A DNA stretch of 64,000 nucleotides, taken from positions 224,317,781 through 224,381,780 of the forward strand of contig CAKMRJ010005745.1 in assembly GCA_928212115.1 (NCBI GenBank). The letters run 5' to 3'. Made by a program: the position numbers and the translations under genes. Source of the DNA: Lactuca virosa. Taxonomy: Eukaryota; Streptophyta; Magnoliopsida; Asterales; Asteraceae. Of this stretch, positions 36,919 through 48,432 are shown one piece after another; position 1 is the stretch's first letter, and each line of letters begins with the position of its first letter. Under the pieces are notes generated by a model. The model made no database searches. It saw only the letters and a program-made list of their open reading frames with translations, and had not been told where the DNA came from.

Positions 36919-37660
36919 TGTTGGATTAATGTCTAAGTCCATAACTATAATTGGTAAGACTTGACCCGACCCGGCATGGTCCATTTGGGTTGCATGGCAT
37001 CATGCATTTGGATAGACTATAATGAGAGAAATAACACTTAAGGTTGGTTAATATATTATAAGTTCTAATATATTAATAAGGTTATTTAATTAGTATTGAT
37101 CAAGAATTAATTAAGTGATCAAAAGGAGACTAATTAAATATATGGGTTGATTGTGTAAATCATTCATTCTTATATATGTGGGCTTGTGATCCAAGATTCC
37201 TTATGTTGGACTAAGTCCATGGGGTGACCCATGGATACTCCATGGAGGTTAAAATCCATGGAGCATAAGGAATGGGTAAAGTTATGAGTTACATGGTGTA
37301 ACCCTAATAGCCACCATATAAAAGAATCACATGGCTCAAGAAATCGTGCACTAAGGTGTGAGTGTGAGGGCTAGACGATTTCAAGGAGTGTTCAAGTTTC
37401 TCTCAAGTTATTCCAAGTGTATTTGGTGTTGTGTGAACCATTTGAGGTGTCACACTTGGGGCACTAGGCACTCAAGCTTCATGAAGACATTCTACATCAA
37501 AGAGGTATGTATTCTATCTTGTTATATTTATTATTTTGTATGCTAGATTAGGATAATACCTTGGATGTTCATAATTGTATGTATAATAGAGAAAACATAG
37601 ATCCAAGGTATTTAGGGTTGCATGTACACTTAGGAGTGTTAGAATGCTCATAACCCAACA
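36919..37660 (+). repeat. Copia-2 5' LTR
   Basis: 742 bp, TGTTGGATTAATG to CATAACCCAACA. TATA-like CATATAAAAG near 37315. It lacks the 296-bp duplication and the 11-bp TGGAATTAATT insertion seen in the 3' LTR. Confidence 0.95.
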
Positions 37661-37661
37661 G

Positions 37662-37674
37662 TGGTATCAGAGCC
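37662..37674 (+). other. Primer binding site, initiator tRNA-Met type (Copia-2)
   Basis: TGGTATCAGAGCC one base after the 5' LTR, the same site as in Copia-1. Confidence 0.95.
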
Positions 37675-38814
37675 TAGGCTTGTTTTCTTGTTATACTTGC
37701 AAAAGTAGCTGAAAAATCGAGTTGGATGCATATATTCGATTGTTTTGGCTGGAATTGGACTAGGAACATTACCCTAAGATGTTTTTGGACTTATAAACTT
37801 GTTTTTGATGTGGTAATGTTCATGCTAATCCAATTTCTAAGATAATTGTCATAATTTCAAGATTTGTATTAGTTTGTATGTTCATGCTAATTTCTTGAAG
37901 ATTGATGATTTGAATTATCTTGTTCTTATGAGGTTCTTAGATTAATAGAAAAGTTGTGTGAAATAGTTGTTTTCAATCCATTTTAATCTAAGAGTTGATT
38001 CCAAAGTGTGTTTTTGTAACTTGTCCTCAAGTTATATGAAAAGTCACATTTAAGAATCATAAAACTCATAAAAGTTGGCAAAGGTTACAAAAATGAAGAG
38101 TCTTGTTCTATTAAATGGTTTTATGACTCCATAACTTGTCCTCAAGTTATGGAGGTTCAAGAGTCTCTTCATTAAATGAAAAAATGTGTAACCTTAATTA
38201 GTTCCATAAGTTACAAAAATAAAGAAAAGTTACATTCTTTTATTAGTTTAAAGTCTTCCATAACTTGTCCTCAAGTTATGGAACTTGAAGAGTTTTTTTT
38301 TTAATTAAAACTACTTTAAACTCATAAGTTATGGAATTAATTAGTTTTGAATAGTTTCAAAACTTGCCCTCAAGTTTTGAAATTTGAAAAGTTTTCACTT
38401 ATGAATACTTTAATTCCAAGTTAGCCCTTAGAATTTTAAAAGTTAAAATTCAACCCTTATACTTTATAATATTATAAGTTAATAATATTTAAATATATGT
38501 ATAAGAGCAAGTCAGTCTTACCGTTAGTAGGCCTCATTCACGAAGCCGGTCTATAAGGGGGGTATAAGGTTACTGCCTATAAAATGGCAGTTTAATGGGT
38601 GTCCACTCTCACCCCACCGCTTCCTTGACTGGTGGAGGGTCGTTAGCCGAACGGGTAGGACAAGGACTATAATTCTCCTTTCATTAAAAGTATTAATGAT
38701 AAATACTAAGTAACTAAACTCTTATTAATACCCAATCTTAGTTACTTAGGAAAATGTGAATTTGGTGCTAACCCATGAAATTACACTTTGCACTTTGCTT
38801 AAGTCGTTAGTGGA

Positions 38815-38921
38815 GCGTGTGTGGTTAACCGGCACACTAACCTGGACTTAACAAGGTAGGCAAAGGGTAACTTAATATTTATCATAGTATCGGTGGAGCG
38901 TGTGTGGTTAACCGGCACACT
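38815..38921 (+). repeat. Leader stem-loop motifs of Copia-2 (two copies)
   Basis: GCGTGTGTGGTTAACCGG followed by CACACT at 38815-38838 and 38898-38921. GTGTG can pair with CACAC, exposing a loop with the palindrome GGTTAACC. A third, altered copy (GGTTTACC) lies at 41423-41446 in the internal region. Copia-1 has two copies in its leader. Confidence 0.65.
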
Positions 38922-39290
38922 GATTAAGGGGTAAATATTAAGGGTACCAAGTATATTTGCATGGTTATTCACACCTTGTTTTGTGATCCTCGGCATCCCA
39001 GTCACAAAACCTGAAGGGCACACTCGAGATTGAAACATGCCTTTGAACAGTTCAATGAATCTCAAAGATCTAGGACTTTCAAATCCAATTAAAACCTAAT
39101 AAATTATTTCGTTTTTCATGGTGGAAATTGGTGAATCGTCATTCACCTACCTTCAAATATTTTATAGCTTGGATTACGGCATCCCTCTTCTAAGTTATAA
39201 AATAGTTTGTTGGGTCCTAGCCTTAATATTTCATATTGGGTGTCATATTAAGGACTTTAAATCAACTATCTTGAATATCTCCCAAAAAAG

Positions 39291-39660
39291 ATGTCTGGTC
39301 TAGACATTTATGATCTTCCCAAATCTCTTGAAACAAGCTTTCCTAAATGAAGATGATGTCCCATGGATATCATACTTCTTTCACCTCCTCCAATTATTCT
39401 CCCTAACCCACAAGTTCCTAAAAAGTTTAAGGTCACTCAAGCCCTATTGGCAAGGCAAGGTCTAGGTGTGATCACATCTTGGAGATGTAGTCACATATTG
39501 ACAAGCCGGGAGAGTTGGGTGTCAAAGTCTTGAGAAAGTTGGTGGCTCAACTACTTTCTAAGTCACATAGTGAGTTCTTTTGGGAATCCTATGAAACAAC
39601 TAAGACAAGACCCTTAATGATCTTATCTATTTGCTAAGATCAACTTCCTAAAACGCTATG
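39291..39660 (+). pseudogene. Copia-2 gag remnant
   Basis: The ATG at 39291 opens MSGLDIYDLPKSLETSF and hits a stop after 19 codons. A later frame reads SHIDKPGELGVKVLRKLVAQLLSKSHSEFF, which resembles the central part of Copia gag, interrupted by a stop. It does not match the Copia-1 gag start, so the internal region may come from another lineage. Confidence 0.5.
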
Positions 39661-41875
39661 GACATTGACAATGATGACATTGGATATCCAGTAAAGCTCT
39701 CTCTTCCCAATGGAAAGGGATCGGCCATAGTCAACTCGGTTGACCCAATGGTAAAGAGAGAGGCGAAGTCTGAGATAGTCCCATTATCAAGGGTCCATAG
39801 GTAACTATTGCCAAAGGAAGGGGCATTGGTTACGAAGCTGCCAAATTTACCTAAGGATGTTAAAGTCAATAAGTTTGGCTCTACTTCAGGTAAAGTCCAT
39901 TGTCTAACTCTATTAAGTACATGCTGATTCTGATCGCGAAGATGGATTTCAATCGCATGGTTCGGTGATCAGAATTTTGGGCTATTACTTAAGAGTTATG
40001 ATATTTATATTGCTTAGGAATAGATAACAACAAGGTTTTCATATGGATTGTAAGGATAAGTTTTTCCGCAAAGTTTTAAAATAAAAGAAAAAGTTTTGAT
40101 TTTATTTATTTTAAGTATCCTTACAATGGCATTTGTGAAAAGTTGTTGCTTATAAGATTCCATTGATAGCAATATTGGAAAAATGGATTTGATTCTTTCG
40201 GTTGTGGTAGTGTCTAATATTACCAAATAAGGAAAGATTCTCATCACCCAAGGTTCAATTGGACCGAAACTTGGAATCATGCAAGTTGTATAGTATGATG
40301 AATGAGAACTTTCAGCTTGGAAAATTAAGACTAATTCCTTATGTGAATAAGGAAAGGACTAAGGGATCGAGTACACATTCTTGTGCACTGGTCAAGTCCA
40401 CCACAAAAGATCAAGAAGACTATTCGTCATGATTTACTAAGTTCAGTAAATATGGTTATACTTATAAGTTTAAGTATAAGTCTGTAGCATTGGAGAAGTT
40501 TCAATGTGAGACAGAACGAATAAGAAGAATCAAAGTATGGCAGAAAGATAAAAGTTTCTCAAATCTGAAAAGATGGGAGAGTACTTTAGTATCATGTTTA
40601 TGATCATCTTAATGATTAAGATACCATATCACAATTGGTCCTCTAAAGTCATCTTAGTGCATTCTTATGACTAAGAAGAGGAGTCATGAATTGTTGAAAT
40701 GGTTAAATCAAAAAGATGAGTCATACTTCGTTCCAAAACAATTCTTAGAGTCATACTCCAAGATTGTAACTTGAGTGACATATCTTAAAGAGGGTTTGTT
40801 AACACTAGTCAAATGTAAGAGTAAAAGGTTATCTACTCTTGTACATTTGAAATTGGTAAGTTGTGATGTTTTGGATAAAACAGAGACCAACTTAGGCCAA
40901 TTGTGTAAAGTGTTAGTCTTGATAAAGAATCTGCACTATCTCTTGAATATTTGACAAGGGAGTCTTATATGTCAAGAGGACAGTGGGAGTCTTAAAGCTC
41001 TTGAAAGTTTCAAGACTTAATCAAGAATAAAACCTAAAGTCCTTCACTAGCACACGACTTGAGGTTTATAACCTATCGTGTTGAAATTTTTGTGCCTATT
41101 CAAGTTGGCTTTGCATAGGAGTTCTGAGAGTTCTCAATTGGTTGCACAACTACTTGGAAGCAATGGCAGGCACCTAAGCTGCCAAATGGCAAGAATTTAA
41201 GATTGCACAAGTTTAATCAATATGAGTTTGGATTTGTCACTAACCTTGTCTTGTGATTATGGTTTTGACAAATTCACATGGATAAGAACACATACACTAT
41301 TAAATCTAAGTGTCATAAGGTTTCTCTCCGATTCATGAAAATGATGGTGAGGAAACACTTTCACTAGTAGATTTTAGCTAGATAGCAATTGTGATATTTG
41401 CATTCTCAAAGTCGTTAGTGGAGCGTGTGTGGTTTACCGGCACACTAACATGGACTTGTGAGAAGTGGCAAAGGTCTAAACAATTGAGACTATGATTACG
41501 GCATCCCTTTTCATAGTTCTAAAATTGTTTAGACACACATGTGAGCTATCTAGGAGAGGTGTATGATTTTGATAAAGTTTTATAAAACAATCTAGTATCA
41601 GAAATCTGAACTTTGGTAAGAAAGTCAGCTGATTTCTGAGTACATGTCAAAGCTAGTGGGAGCATAAGTGTTATGCTAATAATCATCATGTTAGTGGGAG
41701 CATGATAATTATGACAAAGGTTGCAAGTTAGCAATGTTAATTATAGAAAACAAAAGTTTCAATTCGTGAGGTTGCAGGGGTTGAAAAAGTTGTTTTGCTA
41801 TAATTAAGGGAGAGGAAATTATACTTCATTTCAATTCTAAAAGCTTAGATTGAGATTTTAATCGTATTTAATCAA

Positions 41876-41918
<43 letters not shown>

Positions 41919-43646
41919 TTCATGTTGGAATGGCTCAACATAAGGAAATTCTATATATGGGTCCATTATTTGCGTTCTAAAATTCGATTATGATTACGGC
42001 ATCCCTTTTCATAATCTGAATTTTGAGAACTTGGCAAATTGAAATGGAAATATTATAGCAAAAGACTGGTTTAGTCTTTATGTGAGACATCATGAATCGT
42101 GTCCCATATGCTTCGGATATAGGATCGATTACATGTGCTATATTCATCCTTTCTAAAATTTTCCAAATGCCTGGGGCATTATGAAGGGAAAAGGTCTAGA
42201 ATTGGATATGACTAAAATGATTAAGCAATTGTCGAGGACAATCTAAGGTTTACCAAAGATTGGTTGCTCAAGGATAGTTGGAAGTATAATGTTAATTCTG
42301 GAAGGACCATATTGACATAATCTGTAAGGAGGCAACTCTTGTTCAGAAGTGATAGTCAAAATGGAATATGGAAATGTTTCAAAGTTAGAAATTATTCAAT
42401 CTGTGTAAGATTAGGAAACTTAATGAAAGAAGGATGTTTCCAAGGAGCTGATCTCCTTTGGAATGCTCTGTAATGATTGTTGTCAAGTCTTTCTGACTTT
42501 GTGCATAACATTAAGAGGATCAATGCATATAAGTTTAGAATCTAACAGATTTCAGTAAATGGCATGAATTTGGAATTCTTGCATTTGCAGTAAGGATTTG
42601 GGACTGTGAAAAGAGGATCATTGGAGTGATGTTCAATTGATCTATTTTACAAAGTAAAGATCATAGACAAACATAGTATGCATACTTGGTGTATGGCATG
42701 ACTAGTGTTTAGAAAACATAGTGTACATGCTTGGAGCATGGGACAACTATTGTTTTAAATTCAAGTATAAAGTTGATAAAACCGAAACAATGAATAATGA
42801 GTAATCAGTATGGTGATAAATAAAAGTGTTTATTTATATTCATAGGGTTTGATACCATATTTGATTCATTTATTCTTGTGTTTCACTTTGCATGTTTTGA
42901 CTTCCAGAATAACTAAGTCGCTCTTCCTGAATGATTAAGTTATTCAAACCATCCACAGTCGGTCATATGTTGGAAGTAGATATGAATCAAGAATGTCATG
43001 GGTTGGTTTGTAGAGGTCCAAGTTGGTGGACAAAGTGGTGCTACAACACTCATGAGTGCTCATAAGTTCTGAGTATTGGATTCAACCCGCGCTCATTTGA
43101 ATCACTTCATGGATTTTACCACGAGTGATCATGAGACGATAATATCTTATATTCTTCAAACCTAGAGATATGAGTTGTTACTATGAGTTGGTTATACATT
43201 GATTGCACGAAAACGCATTGGTAACTCGATGTTATAAAACGTGCCTTTGTGTATGATTCAACAAGTAGTAGAACAAGCCATATGAGTCGAAGTTTATCCA
43301 TTCCTTTTACCTTCGGGATAAAAGCGATATCTGTGGGCCCCTCGATGATTTAAAGATGATACATGTGAGTGCTTGGCCAAGCCAGGACTGATTTGATTTG
43401 TTCAATCAGTCAGTCATCATGAATCGGAAATCGGGAAACAACAAATGGACAGAGAGAATGATTGATAATCCATGTTTCAGTCCATATGATATCTAGAATG
43501 GAGGAATATATGATCCCTTATCTAATGGACAAGTCATTGACAAAGGTCAGAGTTCATCGACAAGGTCAGAATTCGACAGAAGCTTTTGAGAGCTACGATT
43601 GCTGATCGGTTCCTGAAGTCATACGCAATAATAGTTTTAGACTTAT
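39661..43646 (+). other. Copia-2 internal region without recognisable pol
   Basis: About 4 kb with stops in all frames. The phrase GATTACGGCATCCC recurs near 39174, 41496 and 41993, and a (TA)n tract lies at 41878-41914. No RT (YVDD), integrase or RNase H motif was found. Confidence 0.7.
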
Positions 43647-43659
43647 CCAAGTGGGAGAC

Positions 43660-44708
43660 TGTTGGATTAATGTCTAAGTCCATAACTATAATTGGTAAGA
43701 CTTGACCCGACCCGGCATGGTCCATTTGGGTTGCATGGCATCATGCATTTGGATAGACTATAATGAGAGAAATAACACTTAAGGTTGGTTAATATATTAT
43801 AAGTTCTAATATATTAATAAGGTTATTTAATTAGTATTGATCAAGAATTAATTTGGAATTAATTAAGTGATCAAAAGGAGACTAATTAAATATATGGGTT
43901 GATTGTGTAAATCATTCATTCTTATATATGTGGGCTTGTGATCCAAGATTCCTTATGTTGGACTAATGTCTAAGTCCATAACTATAATTGGTAAGACTTG
44001 ACCCGACCCGGCATGGTCCAATTGGGTTGCATGGCATCATGCATTTGGATAGACTATAATGAGAGAAATAACACTTAAGGTTGGTTAATATATTATAAGT
44101 TCTAATATATTAATAAGGTTATTTAATTAGTATTGATCAAGAATTAATTTGGAATTAATTAAGTGATCAAAAGGAGACTAATTAAATATATGGGTTGATT
44201 GTGTAAATCATTCATTCTTATATATGTGGGCTTGTGATCCAAGATTCCTTATGTTGGACTAAGTCCATGGGGTGACCCATGGATACTCCATGGAGGTTAA
44301 AATCTATGGAGCATAAGGAATGGGTAAAGTTATGAGTTACATGGTGTAACCCTAATAGCCACCATATAAAAGAATCCCATGGCTCAAGAAATCGTGCACT
44401 AATGTGTGAGTGTGAGGGCTAAACGATTTCAAGGAGTGTTCAAGTTTCTCTCAAGTTATTCCAAGTGTATTTGGTGTTGTGTGAACCATTTGAGGTGTCA
44501 CACTTGGGGCACTAGGCACTCAAGCTACATGAAGACATTCTACATCAAAGAGGTATGTATTCTATCTTGTTATATTTATTATTTTGTATGCTAGATTAGG
44601 ATAATACCTTGGATGTTCATAATTGTATGTATAATAGAGAAAACATAGATCCAAGGTATTTAGGGTTGCATGTACACTTAGGAGTGTTAGAATGCTCATA
44701 ACCCAACA
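43660..44708 (+). repeat. Copia-2 3' LTR with internal 296-bp duplication
   Basis: 1049 bp. The first 296 bp (43660-43955) are repeated from 43956 on. 742 (5' LTR) + 11 (small insertion) + 296 equals 1049 exactly. The second copy starts TGTTGGACTAATG, a hybrid of the LTR start TGTTGGATTAATG and the internal TGTTGGACTAAG. Confidence 0.93.
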
Positions 44709-44869
44709 GTTATGTTAGTGACCGGTTAGGTCGGTATCCTGGTTATATGATGGTTGTTGTGTTAGTGATCTGTTAGATCGGTATGATTATCTGTTATATA
44801 CATGCTAGCATATGATATTTATGTGCACGTGATTCTTTGATTGGTATGGGGGTTGGGTTGAGGCGGGTC

Positions 44870-45130
44870 CTGCTTCGTGCTGTAGGCCAACATACCCAGG
44901 GCGGATCGGATAGACTGCAGGCCCAGGAGGGCACATAGTCAGGCCGAAGGCCCGACGAGCGGTCCGGATAGGCTGAAGGCCCCGATAGGGCGGTCCAGAC
45001 GTGCCGAGGCTCGGAGAGTGGGCCAGATAAACTGAAGGCCCGACGCAGGCGGTCCAGTCAGACTGTAGACTCAGAGAGTGGACCAGGTGGACTGAAGGCC
45101 CGGTGCGGGCGGAACCAGTCACACTGTAGA
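44870..45130 (+). repeat. GC-rich minisatellite in LTR A
   Basis: Roughly 30-bp half-units of the type GACTGAAGGCCCGGTGCGGG and CGGTCCAGTCAGACTGTAGA, about eight in all, imperfect. Confidence 0.8.
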
Positions 45131-46664
45131 CTCGAGATGCATGACCGTTCTGTGTTTGTTATATGATATTTTAAGGTTGTATGAGGTTGGTATTTTGGGG
45201 GTAACTCACTAAGCTTTCGAGCTTACAGTTTCAGTTTATTGTTTCAGGTTCAGCAGATGACCGCGGGAAGGCGAAGGCGTGACCGTACACTTCCTCGATT
45301 TACGATTATGATTTCTGGGAACTCTGATGTTTAAACTATTTTGAAAACAAACTGTAATAACTGAATGGTTTTATATGATTTGAAAAAGTTTTAAATTGGC
45401 TCAAATTTTATGGATGTTACACTATTGTAGGTAACCATCAGGTTACCCGGTTTCTAAAATGTTCAAAAAATACCATTTTTGTTTTTTTAGTACAAAAAAT
45501 ACCATTAAACTTACTATTTGTACACACAATACCAACGAAATACATATATGTTCAAATAAAATCTTGTGGTAACCAGGTACTTCAGGTAAATGGAAAACGA
45601 CTTAAAAGCGTAACGAAGTTTCCAAAATGTTCAAAAAATGCCGCACTTTTTGTTAACTGTGTTGTTGTCGGATTATCTAGAACACGGTCACCGGAGATCA
45701 TGCACCGTCATACCATGTAACATCGATAAAATTTCATAAAACTTAAACTTTTTTCAAACCAACCCAAAAATCATAATTGTTACATCTTAGTTTTCAAAAC
45801 AAGTTTAACATCAGAGTTTTCCCAAAAATCACAAAAACACAACATGAGGAGGTGCACGATCAAGCCTTTGCCTTCCCACAATCATCTGAGGTACCTGAAA
45901 CATAACTCAAAACGGTAAGCCCAAATCTTAGTGAGTTCCCCAAAATGCCAACACAACGAATAACACATATATAATAACAACATACTATAGGTCCAATCAA
46001 CCATCGGGTTGGAATATCCTAGGCCCCTCAACCATCGGGTTGAAATGCCAACATACTATTAACCAGCCAGCAAACAAATAAATAGATCTTACAGATCACT
46101 AAGCATAGCATTATCTATCTACCAGGATACCGATCTAACAGATAACTATGGCATAACATCATCCTATCTACCAGGATGCAGATCTCAACAGTACAAAAGC
46201 ATGCATAACAGGATATCAATCCAAGGTCCGACATTGGTGACTTCGACCAGCAAGTACAGTGAGGAAGACTCACCTCACACTGACGAATCGCACTCAAAAC
46301 CTCTAGTTGCTGGCTCACTAAAATCCCCGAACTATCACAACAAAATAAACATCCAATTAATAATTGGATTACCATCCTTGACTAATAACCCATATTTAGG
46401 GTAAATTACCACTTTACCCTTTCCCTAATTGGGCCAAGACCCAGGCCCAATTCTTGATCCAAAAAGCCCAAAATTATTCAAGACCCATAATTTGCCCAAT
46501 TTTCCAAATTGGGCCGAAACTCCTTTTGGGGCCTTATCCTAAGGTCCAACCCTTCACTTGACCAAAAACACTCATACTCAGATAGTCCAATAAGGGCCCA
46601 AGCATTCAAGCCCAAAAGGTGGCCCAAAACTTGAAGCCCAAATTCCAAAATCCAACAGACGGCG

Positions 46665-46775
46665 TACGTGGGGAGTACTCCTGCGGTACGCAGGGCGTAC
46701 ACCGAGCCTCGCATTGACCCACATCAGGGTGGTTGACCGAGTACGCAGGGTGTACTCCCCACTACGCGAGGCGTA
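46665..46775 (-). promoter_or_regulatory. Second palindromic box array, LTR D
   Basis: Boxes start at 46665, 46687, 46742 and 46763 (TACGTGGGGAGTA, TACGCAGGGCGTA, TACGCAGGGTGTA, TACGCGAGGCGTA): steps 22, 55, 21. Confidence 0.8.
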
Positions 46776-47264
46776 CCGTCGCAGATGCAAAAGTCTCATT
46801 ATGTGCTTAATGGCTTAAACACTTAAACCCAAACTACATATTCGTGGTCCAAATGCACGCTAGAGTCATAAAATCTCCAACTTTATGACTTTACACGTCC
46901 AAAAGTTCTTAATACAAGGTCTTAATCCATTAAGACCCTTTTTCCAAATGCATGGGACACTTCTAGCCATTAGGACCACATTTTTATGACTAAGGACCCC
47001 TCCAAGGGTCTGAAAGGATGACTCAAAACATCCAGGACATGCCATGCTCAAGATGAAGCATTTGGGACCAAAAAGAAACATAAAAATACCCAAACATGAG
47101 ATGAGTACACCCAGTGTACTAGGGTGCTTAAATGAGCCATAAGGATGCTTAAATACCCAAACAGATCTAAGACTTTGGGGGCTGAAAAGGTGGGGATAAA
47201 TGAGTCATAAGGATGCTTAAATACCCCACAAACCCTAAAACTTAGGGTTTCCTTCAGACATGAG

Positions 47265-47298
47265 TACGCTCAGCGTACCCACATGTACGCTTAGCGTA
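47265..47298 (-). promoter_or_regulatory. Palindromic box pair upstream of LTR D TATA-like box
   Basis: TACGCTCAGCGTA at 47265 and TACGCTTAGCGTA at 47286, step 21, about 41 bp from the TATA-like CTTAAATAC at 47217-47225. A lone TACACCCAGTGTA lies at 47106. Confidence 0.75.
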
Positions 47299-48432
47299 CT
47301 CCTCTTAGCCCCAAAATTACAAACTTGCCACTAGGGCTTTCCATGACTACTTCCGTCCAATCCAAGGGCCAAAATAACATACATTAAAAACCAAGGGATG
47401 AATTTAGAAATACCTGAATTCTCGGGATGTTACATATCAGTTCATAACAGTTATGCAGTATCTTTCATTCCTTCACTCGATCGTTCTTGTGGTAACATGA
47501 GAAGTAAGTGGGTAATAATCTTAGTTAAGCATTCTTGCTTCCCGATCACATTATATACCTAAAATTTAAAAGATATATTCGTTATATAGATACATATATT
47601 ATAAATCAAGGTTAGCCGTTCATTAGTGTTGCGGCACAAAGCAGACACAAATGAGAAACGAGTGTGACATTATGTCATGAGAATTCCTAAATATGGATGT
47701 AGAGAGTAGGAGTTGCGTTTATTCTCCTGGACTAGTGCTCAACATCATGTGGCTGATTTGATGAGGATTTGTAGTCAAAGTAGAGAAAGAAGCATATGCG
47801 TTGGAACTTTTGAACGTTTGCATCATAATTGATGGATTCTTAGTTATGTGTTTTTCTATGATCGTATTTAAATAAAAACTGGTCGAGTGAGGGAATGAAA
47901 GAGAGTACACAACTGGTGTGAGTTGGTATGACAATGAATAATCTTCGATGATCGTATTCCATATAATCCGGGAGCAATGAATTTAACAAAAAGTACTATG
48001 AAAAAACAACAATGATATTTTTTTTGAACATTTTTGAAACTACAATGGTATTTTTTGTACTAAAATGTATACTTCGTTGGTATTCTGTGTACAAATGATA
48101 TACTTCAAAGGTATTTTTATACTGAAAAAACAATGGTATTTTTTTAACATATTGGAAACTTCGTTACATTTTTAAGTCATTTTTTTGTTTACCTATGGTA
48201 ACCTGTTACTACAATGGTTTTATTTGAACACATATGTACTTCCTTGATATTATGTGTACAAAAAATATATTTTAGTGGTATTTTGTATACAAAAAAAGGA
48301 CAATGTTCTTTTTTATACATTTTTAATACTTCGTTACCTTTTTAATTCATTTTTTTCTTTTCTAATTACATCTCCCACAAGTAGTTACTTTTTAATTCAT
48401 TTTTTCTTTTCTAATTACATCTCCCACAAGTA

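Larger units (their letters stand above)
36919..44708 (+). mobile_element. Copia-2: complete but non-coding Copia element
   Basis: LTRs at 36919-37660 and 43660-44708, PBS at 37662-37674, polypurine tract (AAGTGGGAGAC) ending at 43659, and GTTAT on both sides (36914-36918 and 44709-44713). LTR ends, leader (compare 38510-38660 with 5990-6115) and the region before the 3' LTR (compare 42940-43060 with 1010-1130) match Copia-1, so it is the same family. The internal 6 kb has no open frame above about 90 residues. Pol is missing or unrecognisable, so movement must have used proteins from relatives. LTRs look almost identical apart from one duplication and one 11-bp indel, so the insertion is young. 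Confidence 0.93.
33237..45421 (+). repeat. Solo Gypsy LTR A, split by two nested insertions
   Basis: It begins TGTAACACCCCG and ends GGATGTTACA. CTATT flanks both sides (33232-33236 and 45422-45426), a perfect TSD although the ends are 12 kb apart. Removing LTR B (with one GTGTG) and Copia-2 (with one GTTAT) leaves about 2.05 kb, normal for these LTRs. TATA-like CCTATTTAAAGG is near 33437-33447. It carries ACTCGCCGAGT-type boxes and a GC-rich minisatellite at 44870-45130. Confidence 0.92.
45716..47434 (-). repeat. Solo Gypsy LTR D
   Basis: It begins TGTAACATCG and ends CGGGATGTTACA; 1719 bp. TACCA (45711-45715) and TATCA (47435-47439) match at four of five bases. Minus orientation from the CTTAGTGAGT motif and box order. 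It sits in the core of the old inverted-repeat element. Confidence 0.85.
33120..48432. mobile_element. Old inverted-repeat (foldback/MULE-like) element broken by nested insertions
   Basis: The left arm (33142-33236 and 45427-45660) and right arm (about 47995-48400) contain the same unit in opposite orientation: GACTTAAAAATGTAACGAAG, then CAAAAAATACCAT and TTTTTAGTAC. Two units are recognisable in each arm, so the arms are tandemly built. The left arm is interrupted by LTR A at 33237 and the core by LTR D at 45716. Outer ends and TSD were not fixed. The right end has a further ~50-bp tandem duplication (TTTTTAATTC...CCCACAAGTA at 48335-48432). Confidence 0.6.

Noticed and set aside
44805..45122. 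105-residue minus-strand frame with repeated GP(S/T)V(H/Y)LVHS blocks
   Set aside because: A translation of the GC-rich minisatellite in LTR A, interrupted in homologous sequence.
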